Notes: generated from the letters alone by a model not told the origin. A stretch of 64,000 nucleotides of DNA from Bacillus sp. SLBN-46 (GCF_031453555.1 NZ_JAVIZM010000001.1:2301001-2365000); one strand, 5' to 3'. Positions 44,909 through 54,032 are shown, counted from the stretch's first letter. Numbers and translations are program-made.

Positions 44909-45766
44909 ATGCATACGATGTGGAAGGGAAGCATCAGTTTTGGACTTGTAAATATCCCCATCAAGCTCCATACGGCAACAGAAGATAAAGACATAAAGCT
45001 TCGCACCTTGCATAACAAATGTCATGCCCCAATTAAATATGAAAAAATTTGCTCCGTTTGTGAAGAAGAAGTGAAACCGGAGGATATCGTAAAGGCGTAT
45101 GAATATACAAAGGGAAAATTTGTTGTTCTTGATCAAGAGGAACTTGAAAAATTAAGAAAAGAAAACGAGGAAAAGGCAGTAGAAATTATTGATTTTGTAA
45201 AAATAGAGGAAATTGACCCGATTTATTTTGATAGAAGCTATTACATGTCACCTAATGAAGGAGGAGGGAAAGCATATTCCTTGTTACGAAAGGCATTGGA
45301 GGAATCCCAAAAAGTAGGGTTGGCCAAAATTGTTATTCGTTCAAAAGAACAGCTTGCGGTTATTCGTGTATATGAAAATACATTAGTGATGGAAACGATT
45401 CATTATCCTGATGAAGTTCGTAAAGCTGGTGATGTGCCGAATGTCCCTTCAGAGGATAAAGTGACGCAAAAAGAATTAGATACAGCTATTTTATTAATTG
45501 ATCAGTTGACTTCTGTGTTCGAACCTGAAAAATATACGGATGATTATCGAACCGCACTGCTTGAATTAATTGAATCCAAGCGGACTGGTAAAGAGACAGT
45601 TACTGCGGCTGCAAAGGATGCACCTTCAAATGTGACAGACTTAATGGCAGCTTTACAAGCATCAATAGACCGAACGAAGCCAAACAAAGTAGCGGCGCCA
45701 AAGAAAAAAGCAGCAACAAAAGCAACCAAGGCAACAAAAGTACCTAAAGTAAAGAAGGAAGCATAA
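44909..45766 (+). CDS. ku: DNA end-binding protein Ku
   Basis: 285 residues starting MHTMWKGSISFGLVNIPIKL, the bacterial Ku opening, with the zinc-like CSVCEE region and the domain that encircles DNA ends. The tail from residue 255 is a run of Lys/Ala repeats that bind DNA. Partner of LigD in spore NHEJ. ATG 44909 follows GGAGAATGATTT. Confidence 0.93.
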   Translation: MHTMWKGSISFGLVNIPIKLHTATEDKDIKLRTLHNKCHAPIKYEKICSVCEEEVKPEDIVKAYEYTKGKFVVLDQEELEKLRKENEEKAVEIIDFVKIEEIDPIYFDRSYYMSPNEGGGKAYSLLRKALEESQKVGLAKIVIRSKEQLAVIRVYENTLVMETIHYPDEVRKAGDVPNVPSEDKVTQKELDTAILLIDQLTSVFEPEKYTDDYRTALLELIESKRTGKETVTAAAKDAPSNVTDLMAALQASIDRTKPNKVAAPKKKAATKATKATKVPKVKKEA

Positions 45767-45785
45767 AATAAATGATTCACAATAG

Positions 45786-45817
45786 GCTGATTCTATTTAT
45801 AAGAGTCAGTTTTTTCT
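45786..45817 (+). terminator. Terminator after ku
   Basis: CTGATTCT and AGAGTCAG pair around ATTTATA; TTTTTT follows. Confidence 0.75.
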
Positions 45818-45891
45818 GTGCCTATCCATGTTCTTGTATTTCTGTTTTAAGCATAGGTTTATAAAAATTAGAAACTAATGGAGGAGAGGCA

Positions 45892-46854
45892 ATGGCTTAT
45901 AATGTGCTTTTGTTTGCAGATCCCGGAGTAGATGATTCATTTGCAATAATGTACGCCTTACTTAATCCGAAAATTAATTTAGTTGGTGTGGTAAGCGGAT
46001 ATGGCAATACACCAAAGGAGCAGTCAATCAGAAATACCGCTTATCTTCTAAGCCTAGCTGGAAGAGGAGATATCCCCATTATTGGCGGAGCGGCAGGTCC
46101 GTTATCAGGAGAACTCGTGCAATACTATCCAGAAATACATGGGAAGGAAGGATTAGGCCCCATTAAACCTCCTGATACGTTAAAAAATGTAAAGGTTTTT
46201 GACTTTAACAAGATTCTTGAAATTGTTAATCAATATAAAGGAAATCTTATTATTGTTTCTGTTGGTAGATTAACTGAATTGTCTTTGATGTTTATTCTCT
46301 ATGGAGATAATGTTTTAAAAGATGTCTCTGCATTTTATATAATGGGTGGGGCATTTTTGGTGCCAGGAAATATCACTTCAGAAGCGGAAGCTAATTTTTT
46401 TGTGGACCCAATCGCGGCGTATACAGTCATGGAAAAAGCGCATAATATATACCTGCATCCATTGAATATCACGAATAAAGCAATTATTACACCTGAAATC
46501 ATAAATTACCTCTCAGAGAATAGTCCTACTCCTTTTAAACCACTAATTAAACCAGCCTTTGATTATTATTTTAATGCTTATCAAACAAATGTCCCTGGAA
46601 TAAAAGGCGCCCCCCTTCATGATGTGGTCCCCCTTATGGCCTTGACTAATCCTGAACTAGTAAAGTATATCCCAAGGCGTGTAAGAGTAGAGCAGTTTGG
46701 TAATGCAAAAGGAAAAAGTATTGCAGATTTCCGCCCAAAACCTGACAAAGAACCAATTGAAAGTTTAGACTACATTGGAATGGAAGCAGATATACAGAAA
46801 TTCGCCCAAAATTTCACAGACACTTTTTTGCGTGGTGAATTTCAAAAAGAATGA
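45892..46854 (+). CDS. Nucleoside hydrolase
   Basis: 320 residues. The calcium/active-site motif near the start (FADPGVDDSFAI) and the later DVVPLMAL mark the IunH/RihB family that splits ribonucleosides by water. Substrate range unknown. TGGAGGAGAGGC upstream. Confidence 0.88.
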   Translation: MAYNVLLFADPGVDDSFAIMYALLNPKINLVGVVSGYGNTPKEQSIRNTAYLLSLAGRGDIPIIGGAAGPLSGELVQYYPEIHGKEGLGPIKPPDTLKNVKVFDFNKILEIVNQYKGNLIIVSVGRLTELSLMFILYGDNVLKDVSAFYIMGGAFLVPGNITSEAEANFFVDPIAAYTVMEKAHNIYLHPLNITNKAIITPEIINYLSENSPTPFKPLIKPAFDYYFNAYQTNVPGIKGAPLHDVVPLMALTNPELVKYIPRRVRVEQFGNAKGKSIADFRPKPDKEPIESLDYIGMEADIQKFAQNFTDTFLRGEFQKE

Positions 46855-46880
46855 AACTCTTTTGGGGTTTCATTTTCTTT
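46851..46880 (+). terminator. Terminator after the nucleoside hydrolase
   Basis: AATGAAACT and GGTTTCATT pair; T run follows. Confidence 0.72.
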
Positions 46881-46930
46881 ATTGTTAAGGAGATTATAAA
46901 AAGATTCAAGTGTGGATAACTGAACTAGTT

Positions 46931-47058
46931 GTCCGAATCTAGCTCCAGCGCCTAGCCCCTCGGGTCAAATAACCTTCGGCAATAAAAGTCAAAAGGCGGA
47001 CTTTTCTTGCCGAAGAACATTTGCCTGTCGGGGCTGAACGAGGCGCTTCTGCCTTTTG
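46931..47058. repeat. Dispersed hairpin repeat, copy 1
   Basis: About 120 bp matching 57775-57896. Outer arms GCGCC (46948-46952) and GGCGC (47042-47046), with TAGCCCC/GGGGCTG next, inner CTTCGGCAA/TTGCCGAAG and innermost AAAAGTC/GACTTTT. Arm changes against copy 2 keep pairing. Sits between two co-oriented genes. Confidence 0.85.
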
Positions 47059-47156
47059 TTCTTGTGAACGGTAGTTTTCCATGTTCGGAATTAAAAAAAG
47101 GAATTTTTAAATTGGACGGTGAATATTAAAAAAGAATGGAAAGGGGGAACAGAGAA

Positions 47157-48050
47157 ATGGAACGAGTGCTGGTTTTAGGGGGAACACAATTTTTTGGGAA
47201 GTTGCTTGTGGAAAAGCTGCTTAACGAAAACATTGCTGTGACTATTGCGACAAGAGGACAATCGAAAGACCCTTTTGGAGAGAAAGTAGAAAGATTAATT
47301 ATTGATCGTGAGGATCGGGCTTCACTTATCCATGCATTTAGTGAAAGGAATTGGGATGTTGTTTATGACCAATCGTGTCTTTCCCCGCAAGAAGCAAAGG
47401 ATGCTGCGGAAGCACTGAAGGGGAAGGTAAAGAGGTATATTTTCACCTCAACTATGGCTGTTTATGAGTATGGGGACAAGCATGTAGAAGAAGATTTTGA
47501 TCCATTCAGCTTTCACTTTCAATTTAAAACAAGAAGGGATTATCCAGGATATTTGGGATACCAGGAAGCAAAAAGGGCTGCAGAAGCTTATTTATTTCAA
47601 GAGACCGATTTTGATGTAGTGGCCGTTCGTTTTCCACTTGTCATAGGTAAAGACGATTATACGAATAGACTCAAGTTTCATGTAGACAGGGTCTTATACA
47701 GGAAGCCAATAGGCATTAAATTTCCGGATGCGAAATACAGTTTTATTCTTTCAGATGAAGCCGCTAAATTCCTTTTACATATGGGACGTGATGTGTTCAC
47801 AGGACCTATTAATCCAGGGTGTAAGGACGATATTTCCTTAAGGAGTATTCTTGGCAAAATAGAGGAAATAACCGGGGAATCAGCAGACATAACTTCAGAA
47901 TTAACAAAGGAAAATTCCTCACCATATGGTATGGATGGTTCTTGGTCGATTAATACTGACAGGGTGAACCATTTAGGATACCAATTTACTGATTTAAATG
48001 AGGTATTGGATGAACTAATTCAGTATTTTATGAAAGTTGAAATAAATTGA
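47157..48050 (+). CDS. NAD-dependent epimerase/reductase-type protein
   Basis: 297 residues. Extended-SDR Rossmann start VLVLGGTQFFGK, a YTSTMAVY-like strand and YQEAKRAAEAY in place of YXXXK (Y-x3-K in GYQEAKR). Resembles nucleoside-diphosphate-sugar epimerase-like reductases. ATG 47157 is 9 bases after AAGGGGG. Substrate unknown. Confidence 0.78.
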   Translation: MERVLVLGGTQFFGKLLVEKLLNENIAVTIATRGQSKDPFGEKVERLIIDREDRASLIHAFSERNWDVVYDQSCLSPQEAKDAAEALKGKVKRYIFTSTMAVYEYGDKHVEEDFDPFSFHFQFKTRRDYPGYLGYQEAKRAAEAYLFQETDFDVVAVRFPLVIGKDDYTNRLKFHVDRVLYRKPIGIKFPDAKYSFILSDEAAKFLLHMGRDVFTGPINPGCKDDISLRSILGKIEEITGESADITSELTKENSSPYGMDGSWSINTDRVNHLGYQFTDLNEVLDELIQYFMKVEIN

Positions 48051-48075
48051 CTATTAGTGTAAAGTGTAATATACT
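48047..48075 (+). promoter_or_regulatory. SigA promoter of the csp gene
   Basis: TTGACT (48047-48052) and TATACT (48070-48075) with a 17-base spacer, near-consensus. It overlaps the end of the upstream gene. Confidence 0.85.
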
Positions 48076-48081
48076 AAAATT

Positions 48082-48238
48082 ACGCTTATAAGTTCGTTAA
48101 ATATTTATTCGTTTAAGTAGCCGTAACTGCACGGAAATGTGGGTGATGTCTATTGCCCAAACGTGTCAGTACGTCTTTTTTATTATTTTTAAATGTTCAG
48201 ATTAACTTAAAGTGAACAAAATCTTGGGGGTTTTATTG
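48082..48238 (+). ncRNA. Long cold-shock leader of csp
   Basis: About 155 bases of untranslated leader between the promoter and the start codon, with self-complementary GCCGTAACTGCACGGAAA and GGGCAATAG-like elements. Cold-shock genes often have such leaders whose folding changes with temperature; the precise structure was not computed. Confidence 0.6.
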
Positions 48239-48439
48239 ATGAGTAACGGTAAAGTAAAATGGTTTAATGCAGAAAAAGGTTTTGGATTTATTGAAGCAGA
48301 AGGCGGTCAAGATGTATTTGTTCACTTTTCAGCTATCCAATCAGAAGGCTTTAAAACATTAGAAGAAGGCCAATCAGTTTCTTTTGAAATCGTGGAAGGC
48401 GCTCGCGGACCACAAGCTTCTAACGTAAAAACAGCTTAA
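48239..48439 (+). CDS. Cold-shock protein
   Basis: 66 residues with the RNP1 and RNP2 motifs KGFGFIEAE and VFVHFSAI, CspB/CspD-type single cold-shock domain; binds RNA and single-stranded DNA as an RNA chaperone. ATG 48239 after GGGGGTTTTATTG. Which csp paralogue it matches cannot be decided. Confidence 0.93.
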   Translation: MSNGKVKWFNAEKGFGFIEAEGGQDVFVHFSAIQSEGFKTLEEGQSVSFEIVEGARGPQASNVKTA

Positions 48440-48451
48440 TCTTTAGAAAAT

Positions 48452-48489
48452 AAAAGGGTGATGCATACGACTAAAGCATCACCTTTTTA
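48452..48489 (+). terminator. Terminator after csp
   Basis: AAGGGTGATGC pairs with GCATCACCTTT around an 11-base loop; T tract follows. Confidence 0.82.
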
Positions 48490-48577
48490 TCTATATTTTT
48501 TCACTAGAAAAAGAGCTTTAGAGCTAACAAACAAAGTGTTCATACCATTTATTAACTAAGTACAAGGGGTGATCGTT

Positions 48578-48781
48578 TTGGCATTTGGTAGAAAAAATGA
48601 CGAAGAAATTAAATTAGAAGAAACGAAAATTTGGGAATGTACTTCTGATGCTTGTAAATGTTGGATTCGCGACAATTTTAAGAGTACTGAAGTACCCCTC
48701 TGTCCTATTTGTAAAAGTGAAATGAGACAAACGACGAAAGAACTACAGGTAATTCATAACCATAGTAAAAATTTTATGTGA
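48578..48781 (+). CDS. ydjO: YdjO-like zinc-ribbon protein
   Basis: 67 residues. Contains WECTSDACKCWIRDNF and LCPICKSEM, two cysteine pairs that form a zinc ribbon, as in B. subtilis YdjO, a small protein linked to cold-shock genes. It lies directly after csp in the same orientation. TTG 48578 is 7 bases after AAGGGGT. Confidence 0.78.
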   Translation: MAFGRKNDEEIKLEETKIWECTSDACKCWIRDNFKSTEVPLCPICKSEMRQTTKELQVIHNHSKNFM

Positions 48782-48789
48782 TTTTTCAA

Positions 48790-48817
48790 AGCAGGGAGCT
48801 AGACTCCCTGTTTTTTT
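48790..48817. terminator. Bidirectional terminator
   Basis: CAGGGAG and CTCCCTG pair around CTAGA-type loop; seven T follow. Confidence 0.85.
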
Positions 48818-49097
48818 ATTCTGCGTTTTCTTTACAATAGGCTAAGACAAGCTCTTCTTCGTCTTCTTCCAGTTCGAAATCAAGAACTTTTTCACTTCCG
48901 CGCTCATAGAAATAATAGTTAGTAATCTTGTCTCCATTTTCATCAGAAACGTAAATTAGTTTTAACCCTACACCCTTCTCGGAATATAGCTCGTCCTCTT
49001 CTTCCACATCAAGTTCTATAAAAAATTCATATCGGTCACCTGAAAGTAAACCAAATGGATCTTCAAGTTTTTCAACTTCATGACCTGTAATATTCAA
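48816..49097 (-). CDS. DUF6509 family protein
   Basis: 93 residues: NITGHEVEKLEDPFGLLSGD, then YEFFIELDVEEEDEL, acidic throughout, a DUF6509-like pattern. TTG 49097 is used, because AAAAGGATGA gives an 8-base spacer; ATG 49106 has none. Unknown function. Confidence 0.7.
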   Translation of the reverse strand: MNITGHEVEKLEDPFGLLSGDRYEFFIELDVEEEDELYSEKGVGLKLIYVSDENGDKITNYYFYERGSEKVLDFELEEDEEELVLAYCKENAE

Positions 49098-49218
49098 GGG
49101 AATCATCCTTTTCTTTTTATTCGGCTTTATTATTATACACAAATTTTTGTCATAACAGAAAAAGATGTGTATCAAATTTTAAGTAACATTAAAATTACTT
49201 TAAGGAATTTGAATTTAT

Positions 49219-49234
49219 TGTGAATTATTGCACA
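49219..49234. promoter_or_regulatory. Fnr-type box, upstream
   Basis: TGTGA-N6-GCACA (49219-49234) is one base short of the TGTGA-N6-TCACA consensus. A TATAAC-like -10 at 49269-49274 would put the box near -54. Placed upstream of the molybdoenzyme operon. Confidence 0.7.
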
Positions 49235-49322
49235 AAGTTAATCAAACTAAAGAAGTTTTAAGGTAGGATATAACATATATGGAATAATGGGAAAAAGTAG
49301 GTGAAAAAATTTTCAAGTAAAT

Positions 49323-49338
49323 TGTGAAATAATTCACA
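49323..49338. promoter_or_regulatory. Fnr-type box, perfect
   Basis: TGTGAAATAATTCACA is a perfect TGTGA-N6-TCACA palindrome 16 bases before the ATG of the TorD-like gene. It could be a second activator or a repressor site for the same operon. Confidence 0.78.
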
Positions 49339-49354
49339 AATAGGAGAGGGTAAA

Positions 49355-50026
49355 ATGGCTAACATGGCCGCATCAGTACATATGGAGTTGTTACAGCCTC
49401 TATTAAAGTCTAGGAAGAATTTTTATCAACTGCTTCATTTATTATTTCAAATGCCAACTTGCGGTAATGAATATTTTGAGATTCGAAATAAAGTTAATTT
49501 ACAAGAATTAGAAGAAATTCATGAGGGTGGTAAAATATTAAATGATTTTTTTCAACATCTATCCAACGAGTACCTAGAGAATGAGCGAGAAGAATATCAA
49601 CGCCTTTTCCTTGGGCCGGGACCATTACCTGCGCCACCATGGGAGTCATATCACCGGAGTAAAGAGCAACTCCTATTTGAGGAATGGACTTATCAAGTTA
49701 GAGAACAATATCATCAATTTGGGCTCAAAAATGTGAGAGAAAATAATGAGCCAGATGATCATTTATTAATAGAGTTGGAGTTTATGATTAATCTTATTGA
49801 TTTATGCTTGCTGGAAACTCAGCCTGATCGATTTATTGAATTAATTTCTAGTCAACACCAGTTTCTTGAAAAACATTTAACAGTGTGGATTCCATACTTT
49901 TGTAAACGAGTAATTCAAACTACCAATAGTCAATTATTTTTAGGAGCAGCCATGCTTCTTGATGATTTTATCAATGATGACTTAACAACCTTATATGAGA
50001 TTAAGGAGGTATTAGCCGATGTCTGA
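49355..50026 (+). CDS. TorD/DmsD-type molybdoenzyme chaperone
   Basis: 223 residues. All-helical TorD family with the LFLGPGPLPAPPWESY motif typical of redox-enzyme maturation chaperones that hold apo-subunits and insert the molybdenum cofactor. Directly followed (8-base overlap) by the catalytic subunit gene, the expected client. GGAGAGGGTAAA precedes ATG. Confidence 0.85.
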   Translation: MANMAASVHMELLQPLLKSRKNFYQLLHLLFQMPTCGNEYFEIRNKVNLQELEEIHEGGKILNDFFQHLSNEYLENEREEYQRLFLGPGPLPAPPWESYHRSKEQLLFEEWTYQVREQYHQFGLKNVRENNEPDDHLLIELEFMINLIDLCLLETQPDRFIELISSQHQFLEKHLTVWIPYFCKRVIQTTNSQLFLGAAMLLDDFINDDLTTLYEIKEVLADV

Positions 50027-52413
50027 AAATGGCCCGATTAACAAACTTCTAAAAAATAAAATGCAGAGAAGAACATTTTTAAAATGGTCTAGTGCAATTG
50101 GAATTCCTGTTATAGCTGGAGGAGTAGGTACCAAATTGCTGGTGGACCGCCAACAAAAAGAGGAAGTAGCAAATGCAAAAGTAGAAGAAAAGATTGTTTC
50201 TACCTGCAGTATCAATAATTGCGGCGGACGCTGCGTCATTAAGGCGCATGTGAAAGATGGCGTAGTTGTTAGGGTTAGCACGGACACGCAGGAAAGTGGT
50301 GACTTATCCACCCCACCATTACGGGCTTGCGTTAGGGGAAGAAATTACCGAAGTTTGCTGTACCATCCTGACCGTTTAAAATATCCGATGAAGCGAGTTG
50401 GAAAAAGAGGAGAAGGAAAATTTGAAAGAATCACCTGGGATGAAGCAATCGAAACCATTGCAACAGAAGTGAAACGAATTGGCGACCATTACGGTCCAGA
50501 GTCAAGATATGTAAACTATGCATCCGGTCAGAGCTGGGGGTTACATGGGGGAAAAAATGCAGCCAGAAAGCTTTTATCACTTACTGGCGGCTTTTTAAAT
50601 TACCGTAATGATTATAGTTCAGGGGCAGGAAATGTAGCGACCCCTTACACGTATGGTACAAACAATTCCGGCAGCAGTTTTGATTCACTCTTACACTCCA
50701 AATATATTATTCTGTGGGGACAAAATCCTTCAGAAATGATATTTTCAACCCCTTACAGAGAGTATTTGATGCAGGCAAAAAAAAATGGGGCAAAAATTAT
50801 TGTTATTGATCCTAGATATACAGATACTGCTATAGCGTTCGCGGATGAATGGATTCCCATTCTCCCTACAACAGATAATGCCATGATGGATGCAATGGGT
50901 TACGTAATTATAACCGAAAACCTACATGATCAAGAATTCCTAGAATAAATATTGTCTGGGGTTTGATGACAGTCATATGCCAGAGGGTATTCCTAAAGAG
51001 GAATCATTAAAGAATTACTTGTTAGGTGTGAAAGATGGTGTCCCTAAAACACCGGAGTGGGCAGAAAAGATTTGTCGTGTGCCTGCCGAAAAAATCAGAG
51101 AAATTGCTCGTAACTATGCCAACACAAAGCCTGCAGCACTTATTCAAGGATGGGCAGCACAACGGCAGGCGTTTGGTGAACAGTTTATGAGAGGGGGAGC
51201 GCAGCTGGCTTGCTTAACAGGAAATGTCGGTAAGCTAGGTGGTTGGGCTGCAGGAACTGGGTATTGGAGTCGATCGGATATTGTGTATCCCTTTTCGTTT
51301 GAGAATCCAGTAAAAGCCTCCATTCCCTGTTTCTTATGGACAAAGGCAGTTGAAAAAGGAATTGAAATGACAGAAAAGGATGGATTAGAAGGTGTTGAAC
51401 GGCTGACGTCCAACATCAAATGTATCTTTAACATGGCTGGAAATATGTTAATCAATCAACATTCAGATATTAACAAAACCCGTGCATTATTAGAAGATGA
51501 TAGCAAAGTGGAATTTATTGTTGTAAGTGATCTATTTATGACTCCAAGTGCGAAGTTTGCTGATATTTTATTACCTGGAACCACCTTTTTTGAACGCTGG
51601 GATATCGGGGTCCCATGGTGCTTTGGAGATTATGTAGTCCTTGGGGAAAAGACAATCGATCCTTTATATGAATGTCGAGATGAGTATGATGTATTTGCTG
51701 AAGTGGCAGATAAGTTAGGGATCAAAGATAAATTCACCGAGGGAAAAACCACCTTTGATCTTGTGAAGGAAAGTGTGGAAAGAACAAAAAAAGAGTTAGA
51801 TCCAAATTTCCCGAGTTTTGAAGAGTTTAGAGATAAAGGAGTGCATCACTTTAAGTTTGACGAACCACTTGTTGGCTTCAAAGAACAAATTGATGACCTT
51901 GAAAAAAAGCCATTTGAAACTCCTTCAGGAAAAATTGAATTATTTTCAAAGGCATTATGGGACATGAATCAGCACGATGAGATTCCTGCCATAGCAAAAT
52001 ATATTCCTTCATGGGAAGGTCCAGAAGATCCATTAACAGAAAAGTATCCTTTACAGCTAATCGGCTGGCATTATAAACGAAGATGTCACTCCACCTATGA
52101 TAACCAATCATGGCTAGAGGAATCTGCAAAGCAGGAAATGTGGATGAATCCTTTGGATGCGGAGAAACGGGGAATAAAAAACGGAGACCGTGCAAAGGTA
52201 TTCAATGAGCGAGGGACCTTGGAAATAGATGTAAAGGTTACTCCACGTATAACTCCAGGTGTGATAGGAATTCCGCAAGGGGCATGGTACACACCTGATA
52301 AAGATGGATTGGATCAACGGGGTTCATTAAATGTTCTTACATCTCAGAGGCCAACACCACTTGCAAAAGCAAACCCACAACAAACCAACCTTGTTGAAGT
52401 GAAGAAAGCATAA
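50019..52413 (+). pseudogene. DMSO-reductase-type molybdopterin oxidoreductase, one-base frameshift
   Basis: Two frames, 50019-50948 and 50977-52413, make one protein of about 797 residues, the normal size. N terminus carries a twin-arginine signal (QRRTFLKW) and a [4Fe-4S] motif (CSINNCGGRC...RAC), so the enzyme should be exported folded. Later segments match the molybdopterin domains. Frame ends at TAA 50946-50948 after QEFLE; removing one A at 50944-50945 gives a continuous D-K-Y-C-L-G reading into the second part. Substrate is not predictable (DMSO, TMAO, thiosulfate-type or other). Either a true mutation or a base error. TorD, DmsB and polyferredoxin genes are its neighbours. Confidence 0.85.
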
Positions 52414-52426
52414 GGAGTGAGGGAGT

Positions 52427-53005
52427 TTGGCTCAATTAGGATTTTATATAAATCAAAGTCTTTGTACGGGGTGTAAAGCCTGTAGTGTCTCCTGTAAGGA
52501 TAAAAACAATCTTGATGTTGGCATTAACTTCCGAAGAGTATACTCCTATGAAAATGGCACCTTTATACAACAGCAAAGCAAGGGGCTAGTTCAAAACGTA
52601 CAAGCCTATTATTATTCTATTGCTTGTAATCATTGTACAAATCCAAAGTGCATTCCAAGCTGTCCTACGGGGGCCATTACGAAGAATAAAGAATCTGGAG
52701 TTGTTACGATTGATCAAAAGGTTTGTCAAGGTGCTCAATTATGTGTAAAAGCATGCCCATATGGAGCTCCACAATATAATCCAAAAGAATTTAAATCTGA
52801 TAAATGTGATTTTTGCATGAATCTTCAAGAAAAAGGGGAGGAACCGGTTTGTGTTTCCACTTGTCCGATGAGAGCTATTGAATTTGGACCCGTAGAAAAG
52901 CTACGGAAAAAGTATGGAAGTATAAGTCGAATAAAAGGCATGCCAAAAGCGTCAATTACCCATCCAAATATTGTGATTACACCTCACAAGGATGCCAAAT
53001 TGTAG
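52427..53005 (+). CDS. DmsB-type four-cluster ferredoxin subunit with a modified cluster
   Basis: 192 residues. Cysteine motifs for four [4Fe-4S] clusters: CTGCKACSVSC, CNHC...CIPSCP, CQGAQLCVKACP and CDFC...CVSTCP. In the third, the second cysteine is Ala103 (between Cys100 and Cys106), so one cluster likely cannot be the standard four-iron type. It passes electrons to the catalytic subunit. TTG 52427, with GAGTGAGGG upstream. Confidence 0.87.
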   Translation: MAQLGFYINQSLCTGCKACSVSCKDKNNLDVGINFRRVYSYENGTFIQQQSKGLVQNVQAYYYSIACNHCTNPKCIPSCPTGAITKNKESGVVTIDQKVCQGAQLCVKACPYGAPQYNPKEFKSDKCDFCMNLQEKGEEPVCVSTCPMRAIEFGPVEKLRKKYGSISRIKGMPKASITHPNIVITPHKDAKL

Positions 53006-53013
53006 GTGATAGT

Positions 53014-53922
53014 ATGTCTCTAATCATTCATCTGCTTGAAAGTATGCATAGGGATTTGAAGATAACGGAGAATTGTTCCAGGCTAAGTAATCTTCACTCA
53101 ACCTGCACTTTTTGTGTAGAGGCATGTAAAAAGGGGGCACTATCTCTTAATCCACAATCTATAGAAATCAATCATGAAGGATGTAACTCCTGTGGAGAGT
53201 GTGTGATTGCTTGTCCATTATCAGCAATCGAAGGAATTGTCGATTCAAGAGATTTTTTTAAAGGATCACTACTATATAACGAAAGCTACACCCCAACCGT
53301 AAAAGAATTATTAATATATATAAAAAGGGGAGTAAAGAGCATACAGACTCAAAACTTACCACTGAATGAACCGTGGAAAAGGGTACTAACTGAAACAAAT
53401 AAGGTTCTAGAAGTTGTGGGTGAACCTGTAATAGAGGTAGTACAAAAGGCACAAGAAGAGGAGAAATTTTCGAGAAGGTCCTTTTTTACCTCTTTGCAAC
53501 GAGAAGGGAAACAGTTAGCAAAAAGTATGGCACCAGCATCTTGGAAACTGGAAGTGAATCAGTGGAAACTCGCAAACTATTACCCTGAATATCAATTTTA
53601 CACCATCCTGATGGATAGGAAAAAATGTACACTTTGCCAAGCTTGTATTACGTTTTGTACCCAAGAGGTATTCCAAATTATCAATCAAACGCTGCAAATA
53701 AACCATCAAAAATGTGTAGGATGTAAGGCATGTAGTGATATTTGTTCGGAGGATGCTATTCACATTAGAACAGAAGTAAAGAAAATAAATGAGGAGTATG
53801 TAGGGCTTTATTCAAAAAGTTGTTTAAATTGTGGACAGTCATTTTTTACCTTTCACCCTGAAACCTTGAAATGTCATGTGTGTAAGGATCGAGACCCTTC
53901 ATGGTTAAGCCCATATCAATAA
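53014..53922 (+). CDS. Polyferredoxin with zinc-ribbon tail
   Basis: 302 residues. N-terminal ferredoxin module (CTFCVEACKKG, CNSCGECVIACP), a linker with FSRRSFF, a C-terminal ferredoxin module (CTLCQACITFC, CVGCKACSDIC) and a CLNCGQSF...CHVCKD zinc ribbon. It is the last gene of the molybdoenzyme operon; no DmsC-like membrane anchor is present, so it may link the enzyme to another electron donor. GTAGGTGATAGT upstream. Confidence 0.8.
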   Translation: MSLIIHLLESMHRDLKITENCSRLSNLHSTCTFCVEACKKGALSLNPQSIEINHEGCNSCGECVIACPLSAIEGIVDSRDFFKGSLLYNESYTPTVKELLIYIKRGVKSIQTQNLPLNEPWKRVLTETNKVLEVVGEPVIEVVQKAQEEEKFSRRSFFTSLQREGKQLAKSMAPASWKLEVNQWKLANYYPEYQFYTILMDRKKCTLCQACITFCTQEVFQIINQTLQINHQKCVGCKACSDICSEDAIHIRTEVKKINEEYVGLYSKSCLNCGQSFFTFHPETLKCHVCKDRDPSWLSPYQ

Positions 53923-53931
53923 TACAAGGAG

Positions 53932-53962
53932 AAACGCCAGAATACTCATTTTGGCGTTTTTT
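53932..53962 (+). terminator. Terminator after the molybdoenzyme operon
   Basis: AAACGCCA and TGGCGTTT pair, with weaker inner pairing; T tract follows. Confidence 0.78.
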
Positions 53963-54032
53963 ATGGTATAAAAAATTCTATTGGGAAGAATACAAACTGA
54001 TTCTTCAAAAACTAATTATGACAGGAGTTTTC

